This document shows positions 12,998 to 27,900 of a stretch of DNA of 64,000 bases, one piece after another; positions within the stretch are counted from its first letter, which is position 1, and every line of letters begins with the position of its first letter. Made by a program: the position numbers and the translations under genes. The notes beneath the pieces are model-generated. The model was not told the DNA's origin. It made no database searches and was given only the letters and a program-made list of their open reading frames with translations. The DNA is taken from the NCBI GenBank assembly GCA_025345505.1, contig JANVCC010000261.1:3544929-3608928 (forward strand), written 5' to 3'. The DNA is from Todiramphus chloris collaris. Taxonomy: Eukaryota; Chordata; Aves; Coraciiformes; Alcedinidae.

Positions 12998-15900
12998 ATA
13001 TAACAATTTGGAGATAGTGAAATATATTTCACCTGGAGATGAAACTTCAGAAAAGAACAAATTACCTTTTACGTACTTTTCATCCCCAAATCCCCAAACC
13101 AGCATACACAGGAAAACACTTTGGATTAATGGAAAGATATCATTTTTTTTCATCTCTTTTTCATCACCTTTTCCTTTTCTAATGTTTCAGATTGAGAAAT
13201 GCTGAACATCTGGAAAAGTGTTTTTCACTGTTTTTAAAACAGAGGGAAGACCATACACACTAATTCTGAATGAATTCAGAATTAAAAACTAAACACAATG
13301 TAAAAGAAGTTCCTGTCCAATCTGTTACTCATAGCTGTAACTTTCTAAATATATTTCATTACCTCTTTCCATCTATTATAGTTAAGGCAAACTACAGAAA
13401 TTGGAAAAAATAAGACAAGTTTTCAGAATGATATTGCATATTTTAAGGACTCTGGTCTCTCTTGCTGTGGAATCTTACATTGCAGCCACTGTCAGTTGCA
13501 TCAACATAACTGAAAGCAACCAAATTGATTGTTATTTCTTTAGCTTCTCAGAGAAAGAAATGTTATATTGGTTAAATGTGACATTGAAGTAAAGCTGTAA
13601 ACCCCATACAGCATTACAGAGAAATAAAATTGTTTCCTAGTCAAAATCAGGTTTGATTTCCAATTTTTCCATGCCTTCTGGTTTGCCTCTGTATCTCCTG
13701 ACACCAGGATTTCCGAGACTGTCTTAAAATGGAAAAAAATTGATCTCCTTCTGCAAGGTGGTCACATGCAGATGCCAGTTGCAGTGTTATGCTCTGGCTT
13801 GTCAACTGGCCTGACAAAGTGGTAGTTTATTTTATACTTTCTCATCATACCTTGAGAATTTTGCACATTATCTCATATACTGAAAATGTTTTCTCAGCTC
13901 GTGTCCAATCCCACGTTGTGACCTAGAAAACAAAAAAAAAGAAACAAACAACAAACAAAAGAAACAGGAAGAGAAAGTCAGTTATTTTTTTCTTTTTATT
14001 TTAAGCATTAAGAATATTCGTAAAGATCTATCCCTAAACCATTTACATCCAGTATAATGTACACAGAAAGACCAAGCACTGCCTCAAAGCAATAAGTACC
14101 AGGGGCCAGGCTGTTCCATCCAGGCAAGGCTTAGGAGATATTCTTCCTTTCTCCTTGTACTTACACCACAGTGCCTTTGCATGCAGTCTGTGCTGTGCTG
14201 AATGATGAGGCTTGCCCTGGGAATGGTGGGGGTAGCTTTGAGATCCTGAGAGGATGCAGCCCTTGAATTCTTCTCACAGAGTCTTGACTATAAGGAGGCA
14301 TGTTTGTCACCACTTCTTTCCTTGTAACTGCATGCCACAATTTGCTCCCCGTCACCCTCATTGTTTGCAAATCCATGAAAACAAAGTGTTCAACCTTGCA
14401 ATGTTGCAGACACTTACCCCACATGCCTTGAAATCCAGGGGAAAAAAAAGCAACAAGAAACAACAGAGGCAAATAGACATTTTCTTTTCTTCTTACCAAG
14501 GTGAATCTATCCCTAAGTTCTAATATAGTAAGATTTGAAGAATACTCTATTCCCCTCTTTGTTTCAGCATTTGACAACTGCTTTTAACATGATCAGTTTT
14601 AAGCAACTACTCTACACATACAAAAATATTAAATAAATTAATAGTTAATAAAATAGTTCATATCGTTTGATAAAATCATGCAAGCGCAAGGGTTAAGACT
14701 TAAATAAGACAGAAAGGGATAGAAGAATGTATTCAGCAAGGGAAGAGTTAAGGCAATATCACAGCCATCTACAAATAACTTTCCCAGGAAACTGTCAGAA
14801 AGAAAAAGGAGAGTTATTCACAGTCTCAAAGACAGAACACACAAAATAGAAACTATGTAAGAAAAAAATAGAAAATCTTAACAGTAAGAAGTTTTGAACA
14901 GTGGCCCAGCTCCAAAGGAAGACAGTTGCATCATTACAATTATTAGGCAAGATGAAGAGGCTGATGAAGGCAGAACTTGGTTAGTTTTCAAGACTGAAGA
15001 ATAGAAAGTTCTTTGAAAAATGTATCATAAAATGGTATCTAGAGCACATGAAGATCTTATCCCTTTTATCTAAGGACAAAAAAATTCCTAGTCACAACAT
15101 GACTGAGTAGCACCTATGGATTTGGATGCCTTGGTATAAAACATCCTTGATCAAAATTATTTTGGTGTTGTATAAGAAATTCTATCCTTTGCTAATTTTC
15201 AGGTATAAACACTACTGTAACTGAAATTCCTTTGAGGAAATCAGTCAGGAATGAAAAGTTCAAAAGTACAGTGCCATAGTTTGTCTTCTATTAGGGTTTT
15301 ATTTATTTGCAGTGATCCTCAAACTCAGTTTTCACTATCACATAGATGTATGGGTATTAAATCAGATTTCTAAGGAAGAGAATAACTAAATACTGAGAGT
15401 CAACCAATTGTTTGATATAGCATGAGAAAGTAAAGGGAAACTGTAAATATACAATCTCTATATGGGAGTTTTAAGATGTGATGTAGAGATGTGATAAACA
15501 ATATGTAAAATGCTTTTGTCAGGGAAGGAAAAAAAAGGAGAAAAAAAGCTACTTTTTCGACGATTGACAAAAAATTACCTTTCTCACCACGAAAAGAGAA
15601 ATGAGGAGAGGAGTCTTGCCACAGCTCCACTGAGGCCAAAACACCAACCACACAGGCTGAAATCATATTGCCCCATCAGGAAAAGCAGTGATTATTGTTG
15701 CTGAAGCACAAAGCCATTTGGAGCTACATTTAAAAGCTTACTGTAGGTTCTGTACTTTGGGGAAAAATATCAGAGCTCCCCTTTCTCCCCTAGTTTTCTG
15801 CTTTGTTTGTACCTGTAAAAGGACTTTTTTCAGGTCAAACCAAAACTTTCTATAAAAAGGTATGTGCACAGCAAAAACAACTGTAGAATTTAGACACTCA

Positions 15901-18900
15901 ATAGAAATTTCTTGCCCTGCTCACTTAAAATATTTTAATTTAAAAGCTTGAATAGCAAGAGAAAAGGTGTTAGCAGCTCTTTCTCAATTAAAGTTCGTTC
16001 TCTCTGACATTTCCAACTATAAACTGTAAGAAAGAGCAACCCACCAGACTTGACACATTTAATAATTCTAAAGGAGAAAGTGTACCAGAAAATAGCAGGA
16101 AAAGAAAACAAAAAAGCTGTTTTGTTTAAAGCTTTAAAAATGCAAATAAGATACATTAAAGTTGCTCATTTCTCTGAGCATGGAAAGTAGAAGCACTATT
16201 GATCAAAGAGATAAAAAGAAGGGGAGGCTGCTGATATGTGCTGTTTAAACACACACTTCCCTAATGTGTTAGACTTTGGCAGAGACCAGGGAAATACTTT
16301 CATTTGATTTTCTGGTTAAGAAGTTGGCAGCACATCTCTGTTCAGGAAACAACTTAATCCAAGGAGTTTACATTGCAAACATAATTAAAACTGTTTTTCT
16401 TCTATAACTACACTTTATGCATCTCATAAATAGAAGCTCTGAAACTGCACCACTGAAAGTTTTTTTCTTAGTCTTTTGTAGTCCCTGGAAGAGATAAAAA
16501 CATACACCAGCAGAAAAGCAAACATACCTGTAAAGTTTGGATATAGAAAATGGTATTTTAGGAGTCCTTTTAAAAGGCCTACTACAGTCTTTGATAATTT
16601 TGCTGGGCATAAAAGTGTGCAATTATTCCACAAATCACATGATTTTAAGGCAGCTGTATAGGAACTCTTCCTCTGTTTGTCCTTTAAAAAGCACATTTGT
16701 CATTCTACTTTCCCCCTACTCCATGGACAGAAAGTATTTTTCTCTACGGTTGAACTGTCTTTCTAGTTCAGAATAAGAACTAGAATCAGGCAAAACAAAA
16801 TCATGTTGTGCCTTCAGCTCAGCTGAAACGAGACCTGTAAAGACTTCAAGAATTGGTGGCTTGTTGCATACCGCAGCAGCTTGCCAAAATTGTCCTAACT
16901 CACATCACCATGGTTCACAGCCTTATTACAAACACGTTCCTCCCACATCCATTAATCATCATCCATTACCCATTTTCCCACCAGCAGCATATTACTCCCG
17001 GAAACATGATTGAATGCTCAGTAAAGAGGCTTGTCGTTCCTTCCATAGTGCTTACAAAGGAATAATCTTTTGTATTGAATGGGGACTCTCAGCATTGTTG
17101 CTACTTCTATCTAGTGTCTAGAATGGAGGTGGCTTTATATGATGGGCAGCAAATGTTTGGGTAGGTCTGTGAAAGCCAGGAAAGCTGCTTCTGAATTCAC
17201 GTGCTTGGCAGCATAGTCTGACATTTTAATCTGATCCTGAAAAATATCCATCAACAGAAGCCAAACTCACATTACTAGTCACAGGAAAGCCAAACTCCCA
17301 TACCAGTGAACTAGTGCACCAGCGTTAAACTCATCAAGTTTTCAGTTCATACTTCCATTCCTCATGTCTTTCACGTGTTTTTAACACTTTGTAAAATAAA
17401 CACGGATAGTGAATGATGAACGATATAGACTTGCAAGTTGGCTTTGAACTACCTCAGGAACAGGTTGCCCAGAGAGGTGGTAGATGCCCCGTCCCTTGAA
17501 ACATCCAAGGTCAAGTTAGAAGGGGCTCTAAGGAACCTGATCTAGTTGAAGATGTCCCTGTTTACTTGAGGGAGGCTGGACTAGAGGACCCTTAAAGGCC
17601 CCTAACAATTCAAAACATTCTATGATTCTACGATTATCAGGCAGGAAGGACCTACAGACTGGATCTGGAAACATAGGTTTTAGCAGCAGTCAGAAAAGTC
17701 AGCCAATAAACACAACAGATGAATCCCCACGACTCTCTCTGCTGCTGGTATGAGACTGCTACTGGCTCCTTAGGTATTGGCTTATAAGCTGGCTAGAAGA
17801 TATCTCTGTTTACTGCAGTTTAGATGTACCACAAAACTGTGAATGTAAATTGCTGAGTATGAGACAACAGCTAAAATTTTGTGCAGTGTTGCCAGCCAGA
17901 TTCCAATTAATGTTAACCTAAACAATTTCATTTGTTTCCCTACCTTCCTTTTGGTGCTCCCAAGCAGCAGAACAGTTACATTCAGGATAGAAATCTAAGC
18001 ACAGAGATACTGGCATCTCCACATGATACAAAAAGCTTTGATATTTCCCCAAATCTCAGCAGTTTGACTACAGTGATAGTACAGCTTAGCTGTCTTGCTT
18101 CAGGCTTGTTCTGCCCGCCAAAGGAAAATGAAAAGCCCCCTTTTAGCACAAGTTGATGTATTTTTCTAAGTGCTTAGGTAAGTGGGAGAACATAAGTTCT
18201 TTTTAGATGCCCAATTATCTGACGAGCAACTATTTTCTATCACTTCTATACCACATACTCTGGAACTTTTTAGTGGTATAAGTTGCAATCCTGTTAGCTC
18301 AGTGAGTGAAAGCCTTATACTTATTACATGAAATTATTTAACAGTATTTATTCCCATTAAGCATGAGAAATATACTTACTGGAGGTGCTATAAATTTATA
18401 CAGGGAAGATCCCCTCAGTGCTAGAAACTTTGGTGTGTACATTCGATCCTGAAGGGAGTCTTGTTCCCGTTCTTCCGTCCAGCCCATGTAGACTATCTGA
18501 CAGAAAAATCAATAGTGTTGACAAATTCCTCAGACACTTGCTTCAAATGAATTGCAAATATTTCACGCAAGCAAGCTGATGTCTGCCAAATTTTACATAG
18601 CTACAAACCTTGAACCACTGACACAATATGGTGTATTGGCAGTTCACTTACAATCACGTCCTTGTATAAAGGATGACTGTTATGACAAACCAAAACCATC
18701 AGAACAAATATTCACTGTACTAGAAACAACAAAAAAGTGAAACCACATAGACAAGGGATGTTAAAGGTCTATTATCTCATTAAAAGCTCCATGAAATAAT
18801 TCTACATATTCAAGAATCAATAACATTAGAGAAATTTAATGCAAGTGAAGTGTAAGGAATCATTAGGCAGCAATACAAAATCAAGTAACTGTAATGTAGA

Positions 18901-21900
18901 TATGGTCTCCACATACAAGTTCACAATTATACACTAAAAATGATGATCTTACAAATTTACTTCCAAATAATGACAAGCTTTGTATTTTTCCCTCTGAAAA
19001 TCCCCACAGAGGAGTTTTGAACCTCCTTGCTTAGAAACATCAAATTAACAGACTGTTTTCAGATGCTATTTTGAGCAGATTTCATCCACAGTTAAGAATT
19101 AAGCAGAACCCTGCTTATTCTTACCACTACTTGTAGATTGTCCAGCTTAGATGGATGAACTAGAACTTCAAACTCATTCAGCATATAATTCCATACCTAT
19201 TCAGCTATTAAGTTGGAGTAATTTAATAAAAAATCCTTAAAAGGAACAGAGTCACCACTATGACAACTTCTGAGAACATCTGAACAGGGAGCAGACACAA
19301 CGTGCAACTTTTGATTTCTAATTGTAATAAAATACAATTTTCAGTGTGTACTGGTACACTACTGCTATGGAAAATAGAACAACACATATTTCATATAATG
19401 CTGCTCATGGAATAGATCTATTCTGAAATCTCTCTATGAAACTGATTTCTATATTTACTAGGTTTGGAGAGTTCTCTGTCTTAAATGCCAGTAATGAATT
19501 TTAGTTTAGGCAAAATAACTACAACCGTATTAATAGTCAAGCAGTTAGTAAGTTTACCAGTGGTATACATGTACCTAAAATGAATGTTTGTACAGCATAT
19601 ATTGTCCTTTGAGATTCTGTATATCGTGCCTTTTTCAAAAAGTGATTGACACAACTTTAATTCATTACTGTTGAAAAGAGGATTTTCATCAACAGTTCTT
19701 CAGGGAACATACATTAAAATAAATGGGTGGGGGTCTGTATGTTGATTTTTGTGTCTTCTTGGGGGGGGGGGTTGTTTTGGGGTTTTTTTTGTGTGTGTGG
19801 GTTTGGGTTTCTTGTTTCTTTTTCTGTTGGATTGTACTGTAACACAGTGGAAATTAATGGCTTCTTCAAATCCCTATATATGAACTCTATAATGCTACTC
19901 TCCATCACAGTTTCTTAGATATTGTATGGTCTATAAAGAGAGACAGGAAGAACGTCTGTTCCTCCAGCACTACAGTGAAAGCTCAACATTTAATTCTTTT
20001 GCCGATAGCAAACATTAATACTGTAATATAGCCTGGGTCCAATGAAAAACACATGCTTAAGTATCTGCTGGTTTGGTGATTGAACAAGTTTATAAACCTC
20101 AGAAAGAAGACAGAGCTATAACAACACTCAAGAATCAAGCAGAGTGCTCGAGACTATGTCGTCATGCAATAACTAAAAAGCCACATTCTCTGAAATCTCA
20201 TTCATTCCTGAATGAAGAAATAGAAAAAAAACCCAGAACAAATAAAACCAAACAAAACCTGACAGGTACAGTAAGAAGTTTAAAATTATTCTAATTCAAT
20301 GCTTATACAGATTTCCCTCATTTCTACTCTTTTGTATGTTATGCAATGCAGGATATGTGTGGATCCCCATCCCTCTGACTTGGCAGGAATCTGTAGAGCT
20401 CAGTGACTGAGACAGGCCACATAAAAGAGTAAAATTAGGAAAAATTGTTGTACTTTATGCAAAAGTTTAGTAAATTTTCCTCTCTGTAACTGCAAAAAGA
20501 ATGAATGATGTCTACGTTCTAGAAATTGAGACATCTATACTTCTAAATGAATTAAACTGAATTGATTTGATTCTGTCTTCATTTCTTTCATTAAAATTGG
20601 ACACATAGTAAGATATCATCTTGCCTGATGATATTTAATATCACTGTAGCACTGTTTATAATCTGTTTCCTGTTAGTGTTTTCCTTTTGCACATCCCTCA
20701 TTTCTACTTCTACTATTCATCAGAATAACAGGATACAGTCGCTCATGCTGTGCAGATGTATTGATATTTCACATTTGATTGCCTTAATACTAAAGCAGCC
20801 ATGAGATTTAAGGCAATTGCTCCTTTAGGTATTTCTCCTTTGCCTCTGTAGATCATGAGGAGAAATTAGATTGATTTTTCAGACAACCTGCTCTACCAAG
20901 GTTTTATTAACAAAAAGGCATTTCTCCCTCAGACTAAATAGCTACTATTAAACATACAGAAGAACTGTTAAGCAAAGCCTGTATGACTATAATTAGGAAC
21001 ACTTACAAAGTTGTTTGAGTGCATGTGCATATTCACATGTGTGGATTAAAAGAGCATGGCCTAAATTCTGGAAAAACAGGTCAAAATAGAACAAATAGTC
21101 GATAGCTATTTTACTTATGTGTTCCCAAAGTGGTCTCAGTTTATCTAAACACACTGAACACATAAAGTTAGATAAAATATTTTCATTTTTACATAATGAA
21201 ACTGTTGAACATTATACACTTATGAAATAAAATAGACGGTCATATTCTTGAGACATTTATTTTACAGGTGAACATTTTGACTTCTAAAAAAACTTTGACT
21301 ATGAACAACTTCAAGATTATTTATTTGGAAAGAGATCTTAACTTTCCAAATTAATACTTCATGTGTATTGAAACAGTGGATGAGTATGAAATATGACTTG
21401 TGAGTTTTGGGACGTAACTTAATGCTGTACATGTGGACTTGGTCCAAAATACAGAATTTCATGAGATTCTATCCAAAAAGAAATGTTTACTAGCACACAA
21501 ACGATGACTGGAAATAAATGTGAATCACAGTGCATAGTATGCCCCTTTATAAATTCTAAAAACAGGTTAGTCTTTTAATCCTAGAAAAGTTTTTTTGAGT
21601 CCCTATAAACTGCTGCTTATCGACAAAGGTGGCAGCGGTGGGGAAAACATTTAATTTGTGGTAACATTCCACTTAAACGGTAATTTTTGCAGTCCTGGTT
21701 TCTAACTTACCTGAAGCAGCTCATTCTTCAAAATCAAATGGTGACACAAATTAGTCAACTTAGTGGCTGCTGGTTCAGTTACAAAGATCCAATAAGTTAT
21801 TACAGCTTATGAGTTAAATCATGTACAGTTAAAAAAAAAATCTATATCTAAATGATAAATGAAACAGGACACTTTCCTCAGTTGAAAATCCATAATCTAA

Positions 21901-24900
21901 TTTAGTATGTACTTAGATCCCATGGATATCCTAATCAAGGAAGATAAATTGCTACAAATTGCCATATTTCATATCAGTCCAATATATTGCTAAAATGACT
22001 TCAATAGCCTTGGCTTTCAGAGTTTTTACATGAATTTTATTATATTTTAGGAAGAACAGTAAGATAAAAATATAATAAAATTTCCCCCATATGAAATGTA
22101 AAATGTATGTGACATTAAATAAGTGAGGCGATTCAAAGATCAGAACAGGTGCACTGACAGCTTTTTATCGTGGAAGTCCCATATTCCTACTCATAATTAT
22201 GTAAAAGAGCACTGTAGGGCAACAGGATAAACATGGGAGTCAGAAGACAAATTAATATGTCAGGCAACACAGGGGAAAAATGATGAGGGATGAGGAACTC
22301 AGATAATGCTTTCTAACCTGCTTTTAATGCCATTATCTCTGTGTGATAGTGTCAAAATCCATTATAGTCAATTGTTAGCAGAAAAACAATAAAGCCACGC
22401 TAAAATGGAACAAAAAGTGTGATTGTAATGCAAAAGACAGTCCTGTGTTTAAAAGGTTTAGGATTTCTATAGTAAGCATTTTTTTTTTCTCAAAGTCAAC
22501 AGAAAAACTGATCATAACACAATTTTGAATGAATGCTAGAAAAATTGTGCTCTGCTGTCATTATAGTCAAAATGTCTCCTATCTTATTTTTCAGGTTTGT
22601 GAAAAATATGGTCATCTTTTCATATTTTTTGTTAATTCCTGTGAAGTATTTTCTATCTTCTTCACAAAGTCAACTAAAAAAATTCAGTCTGCATATGAAA
22701 AATAATCTCAAAGAAACAGAAGACAAAAGGCATTGAAAGGTTATTTTACATATGTTTCAGATGTAAATTTAAAATAATTTGAAGACTTACTTGTTTCATT
22801 GTGTTTTATGACAAATAAACATCAGTAATAGTATTTGCTGGAAAAATTATGCCATGAAATTATTAATAGCAAAGGAACAGCTTTGACAAATACCTCCTTT
22901 GACTTTTATGTCTGAACTTCAAAATTTAGAACTGTACTATTTCTGGTTTGAATTATGGATGCACATGCTCCTGGGCAACCTGCTCTAGGTAGTCTTGCTT
23001 GAACAGGGGAGTTGGGCAAGGTGACCTCTATAGGTTCTTTATGACCTCAACCATTCTGTGATTCTGTGAAATAAGGAAAATTATGAATGTATAAAACGAG
23101 AATATGCTTGCAAAATGTTTTTCCCCTTCATTTCTCTTCTCTTGTATCTCCTCCTTCCCAACCTATGTGCTACCACCAAAAAAGATCACCTTCATATTTT
23201 TGAACCATCTACCAAGTAATAGATTATTCAGTCTGTAAATATTTCACTTATTATTGGAGATTATACAATTATTATGGGAGAACATAACATTTATTGTAGC
23301 TCATATATCTTAATTTCCTCTGGGTAAAGAACTCACGTTGTCACCTTGTTACCAGACCAAGACTGAGTATAGGTTTTCCATTTGTTTTTGTCATGTTGTG
23401 CTTTTTAAAGGATCACACAAGATGATTTTTCCCTATCACTCCAAATAACTGTAAACTGCTATTGAAGACTGAAAACAGGATGTATTTGCTTTCTTAGCAT
23501 ACAATACCATCATCAGAGTGAAGACAGTTGTTTAGGGTAAAAAAACTTGCCTGGCCGTCTGCAGACATCTGTCCAACATCAACAGCACTGTTTGAAAAAC
23601 CTGCATTACAATTTCAACACCATCCCAGGAGAAATCTTAACCAGCCCAATGGCATCTACTGTGTCTCGCTAGAAATCAGGACTATATAGATGGCTTCATG
23701 CCTTCACTCCCTTCACAGATATGAAAAGTGATGGCTACATGTGGATACAGGGCAGCTTTTGGATCAGGTAAAGATCACTACTTGCTTTTCCATTTTTTTC
23801 CACTATCTTCTTGTTATAATCTACTAATCCAGAGCAGTATTTTGTCTTATACATTCAGTTTTTCATCCAGTGTTACATGCTAACAGGTACAATTTATTTC
23901 AAAGCACTCGTTTTACTTATTTAAGACTTTTAAGTATCTGTTCACTGCAATAATTTTTTTCTAAATACAAAGTAAATTGAACATTAATTAGGCAACTGTG
24001 CTTTTGTCAACATATCAGAATTAAAAGTTGGGTTTTTCCCCCTCCCTTATATTATTCAAGTCAATGAGCAATTACATGCATTTAAAATTCATTACAATTT
24101 AAATTTGTTCATTTTAATACAGGTGATTAGCATTTAGTACTGTATTCCTGTGTTAAGACTATTTCCAAGAAAGATCTTATGCAGCTTTTTTTTCAAAGAT
24201 ATCTGGATGTAAACTACAGTATTAGATATCAATCTATATTAATTTGCAGGGGTGTGTGAAATTATGTGAAGGAATCAGTGCAAAATTGTCTCATGCTAGT
24301 CCTGTCTTGCAGAATATTGACTTGGTAATGTAAAAATAATGTAAAAAACCCAATACCCATCAACTAGAGTAGCTAGGCAGCACATGGTAAACCCCCTGAA
24401 ATGCACAGGGGATGTTTGCTTTTTACATGGGACTGAGTTTAGCATTTTCCTGGGTAATAGATAATGAAAAAATACATGTGCTATCTAAAACAACCTGCCT
24501 TCCTTACTTGAATGAGCCTCCTATCTTCTTGTAGAGACTTCTCGTGCTTACCTGCCACAAAACTCACATTCAGAGCAATTTAGCACATCCCTGCAGAGGT
24601 TCACTTGGCTGCCAGGTTTATCACCAAGGACATTCAGTCCTGCTGCCATCACAGGCATTTTACAGCTGACCTGAGAAGCTTCAGACCTTCTCTGACACTA
24701 TCAACAGAGCAACTCTTAGCAAACTCTTAAGATAATGAGTAGGTCTCACACACATCCCGACTAAAAAAATTACTATATATTACACTGTCATCATTCCCAT
24801 GCCTTTTGCTGTTGTGTAATTGTAACCAGTAGGATTCTGTTCTTTTTACTGGGAAAAACATCTTTGATATATGGTCATATTTGAATTCCTGCCTGTCAAT

Positions 24901-27900
24901 TTTTCACCTACTGAATTTATGAGCAGGCACAAGGATGGCTGTAAATTTTAATCCAGGATAAAACTTCTGGGTTTTTTGAGGGTTTAAACAGATAACAGTG
25001 CAGTACAGAAAGCTCAACACTCAGGTGGCAAGAAAGTAAACATCATCTATTTCAAAGCCTGCAAGCCTGACTATGTTTAGAACTTACTTTTGATTAATGA
25101 CTTTTTTTTTTTTCCCCTCTTCTAAGTGTACACAGTGTAAACATAATGTATTTTTCAGGGTCTAAAATATAAATAGGTCAAACAAAAAATATTTCTGATA
25201 AATCGATCTGGAAGGCATGGCTTCTCCTTTCTGACGAACAATGTGTCACTTTCATCTTTGTCACCTCAGGTTAGACTACTAAAACATGCTGAAAGAAGAA
25301 AAAGATCATCATATTACAAGTCACTAGACAGTGACTTTCAGACTTCTGATGGTGCCACCAAGCAAAGAACTGACATATGCATCTTTTTCAGGTACCAGTG
25401 TGAGTGAATCACTTATGAAAGCAATTATTGTAATTCTTAACTCACCTCAGGAGTAGTTTTCAATTTGATTTCAATGTTTGATTCCAGGTATTGCTTTGAT
25501 TTCCATTTTCTGTTTCTCTAAAAAGGACTGGTAAGCAGAACTTGGACAGGACTAGTGCAATTTAGGCTACCTGGTTGTCTCTGATAGATCATACTACTCA
25601 AGTAGCTGCTGTGCTAACGTCCCAAAAGCTGGATAAATTTCTGCTTACTGAGCTCCATCCAAAGGATGATAATAGAAGGTAATGATAAAAGTGGAAAACC
25701 CCCAAATGACCAATTATACAAAAAATACAGATGAGGGGTAATAGGCTAGACTTGTTCGGAATTAATTTTAGTAATACATGATTTGAGTTTGCTTAACATT
25801 AAAATTACATTTCTATAGAATTAGATGTTTACACTTCAAAGTGCTCACAAAGCCAGAATAAATCTGCAAACAGTGTATACTTAAAGCTGTCTTTTAAGTC
25901 TCTGGTATTGCTGCTTGCAAAGCAAAATAAACATATCTGACAGAAATCCCTTTTTTTTTTTGCTAACAGCAACTTCATAACATCTGTTTTAGAAATATGT
26001 TTTACCTTTGTGAGACTGAAGTTTGAACTATTCACAAAATTAGCAGTACAAATATATATGTAAGTATAGAAAAGCCTGTTCAGGATTAAAATATTACATT
26101 TAAATGCTTTCTCCTTTGAATAAATGAACATCAAAATTCATGGAATAATTCTATTCATGACTAATGGGTGACAATTATTAGGAAGCCAAATTTTTACTTT
26201 CCCTTCTTAGTCATTTAAATGGCAGTGCTTGCAAACTGATGAAAATAGCTATTAATGTTTGGAAAATTTCTTCTTCTATTTATACTGAAAACCAATTATT
26301 TTCTGTTCTTTCTTATATCAAAAGAGAAACACTTCTGCAAGCTTAAGGTGCTCTTAAGGCTTTCTGAGGGCTCTCAGAGAACACAATTACTACTTAAATA
26401 TTCCCAGAATAATAAACATAAATAAAATCTCCACAAATATTTGAATAAATTTAGACTAGAATTACATTGCCTTTTAACAATTCATTCTTTTTTTTTAACC
26501 AGTCAAGGCGTGTAAGTGAAAGAAAAATCAGGACATTAAATATTATTTTCAAAAGTACAATCATTTAGTCTTCTGCATAAATCCACTTTTTCACCTTTCA
26601 TAATCAGTTTTCTGCTAATGAATTGTTTTGAATAAAGAGAGTGTGACTGAAGAAGCAGGAGTAGTGACATGGGTTTTCTTTCCTTACTAGCACCATGATT
26701 TTGCTGTGAGAAAGAAGGTGTTGGAAAGGTCAACTGGTGGTTAGGTAACTTTATTTTATTATGAAAAAAAATTGATAAAGGTTCAAGGAAATTGCTAATT
26801 TCTAAGAATTCACAGTGTCAAGGACTGTATTAACAAGCTAAAGTAGCCTTTTGAACCACAGTTTCACATTCACAGAAATGCACATAATGAAGCAATTATT
26901 AGAGCCAATTAAAAAATAATTATATATAATCCTTCAAACATTAAAATCCTTCAAACATTAATGACTACTGCAATCAGAAAAGTGATGGCGAGTGATACAC
27001 AGCACTGTTGGGCATGATGCAGTCAGCATTTCTTTACAACCATTAATGAGGACAGACGCCTCTGTTAAGCAAAGTTAATTATTGAATTTTCTAATTAAAC
27101 TTTCTGGACTTCAGTATTTCCAGCAACTGACAACCTGTGCAAAGCAGCAAAGTTTACTTAGTGAAGGGAAAATATAAAGTCTTATCTACTGGTGAATTAG
27201 TCAGAAAGGCCACACAGCTTTCCTACAGAACATGAAAATATACAGATGAGAAGTTTTGATGCCTCTGCACAGTCTCTATCGTGGATCAACATTACCAGTG
27301 CCAGTTTCTAACAGACAAAAAAAACCAATGGGCAGTATAAAAATTTCATATTCAAATCAATAAATAATGCTCCTTAGGGTAATTTTATCATTCATTAGCC
27401 ATACTAAATAATCTTTTGTCAAATTAATTCACAGTTTTTGAGATCATTAAGCAATAGGTCTAATTAAGCTTAGTTTCTAAACAGAAAATGTTAAATATTC
27501 TTCTTGATCGATAAAAAACGAGCAATGCCATAAAACCTCTGCTTGTATTTCAATTCAATTCATAGCGTGTGATAAGAATTCGTAAACTAATCCATAAATT
27601 TGACATATATAGATAACATTATGATTCCTTCCTTATCAGAAACATCAAACAACATTTAGCCTCTAACCTTCCTTTAAATCAAAGTGTATTTCAAAGATAG
27701 ATATATATATATATATATGAAGAAATGACCCTAAGTAGCAGGAAAAGAACATGGAATTATGAAAGCAAGACAATTTCAGAATCATACTGGTCACTTATTA
27801 CTAAGTCCACAGAATTAATAGGTGTTATTGAAATTTTTCTTTTTTGTTAATCTTGAATAAAATCTGACCAAAAAAAAAGCTTTCCTTTTGACAATATTAA

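Larger units (their letters stand above)
6662..13850 (-). other. SNTG1: SNTG1 intron, 7.2 kb
   Basis: Intron between the middle and last PH2 exons. The clear internal features are a 48-base poly(A) tract (12946-12993) and a 10-bp perfect hairpin (13261-13284). The rest is unremarkable AT-rich sequence with no recognised transposon. Confidence 0.8.
13923..18379 (-). other. SNTG1: SNTG1 intron, 4.5 kb
   Basis: Intron between the first and middle PH2 exons. It contains a CR1 LINE tail at 17451-17636 on the opposite strand to the gene. The 138-codon frame at 14161-14577 (minus) has no syntrophin similarity and overlaps an opposite-strand frame; it was judged to be chance. Confidence 0.8.

Noticed and set aside
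12935-13153. 72-codon minus-strand frame with a long Phe run
   Set aside because: The Phe run is just the translation of the poly(A) tract read on the other strand.
14161-14577. 138-codon minus-strand reading frame, the longest in the window
   Set aside because: No recognisable domain and no similarity to the expected syntrophin peptides. It overlaps an 89-codon frame on the other strand, and flanking exons already join in frame without it.
22195-22265. MIR-like or tRNA-derived SINE segment (agagcactgtagggcaacag)
   Set aside because: Too short and diverged. No A/B box pair is convincing, so no SINE or tRNA call is made.
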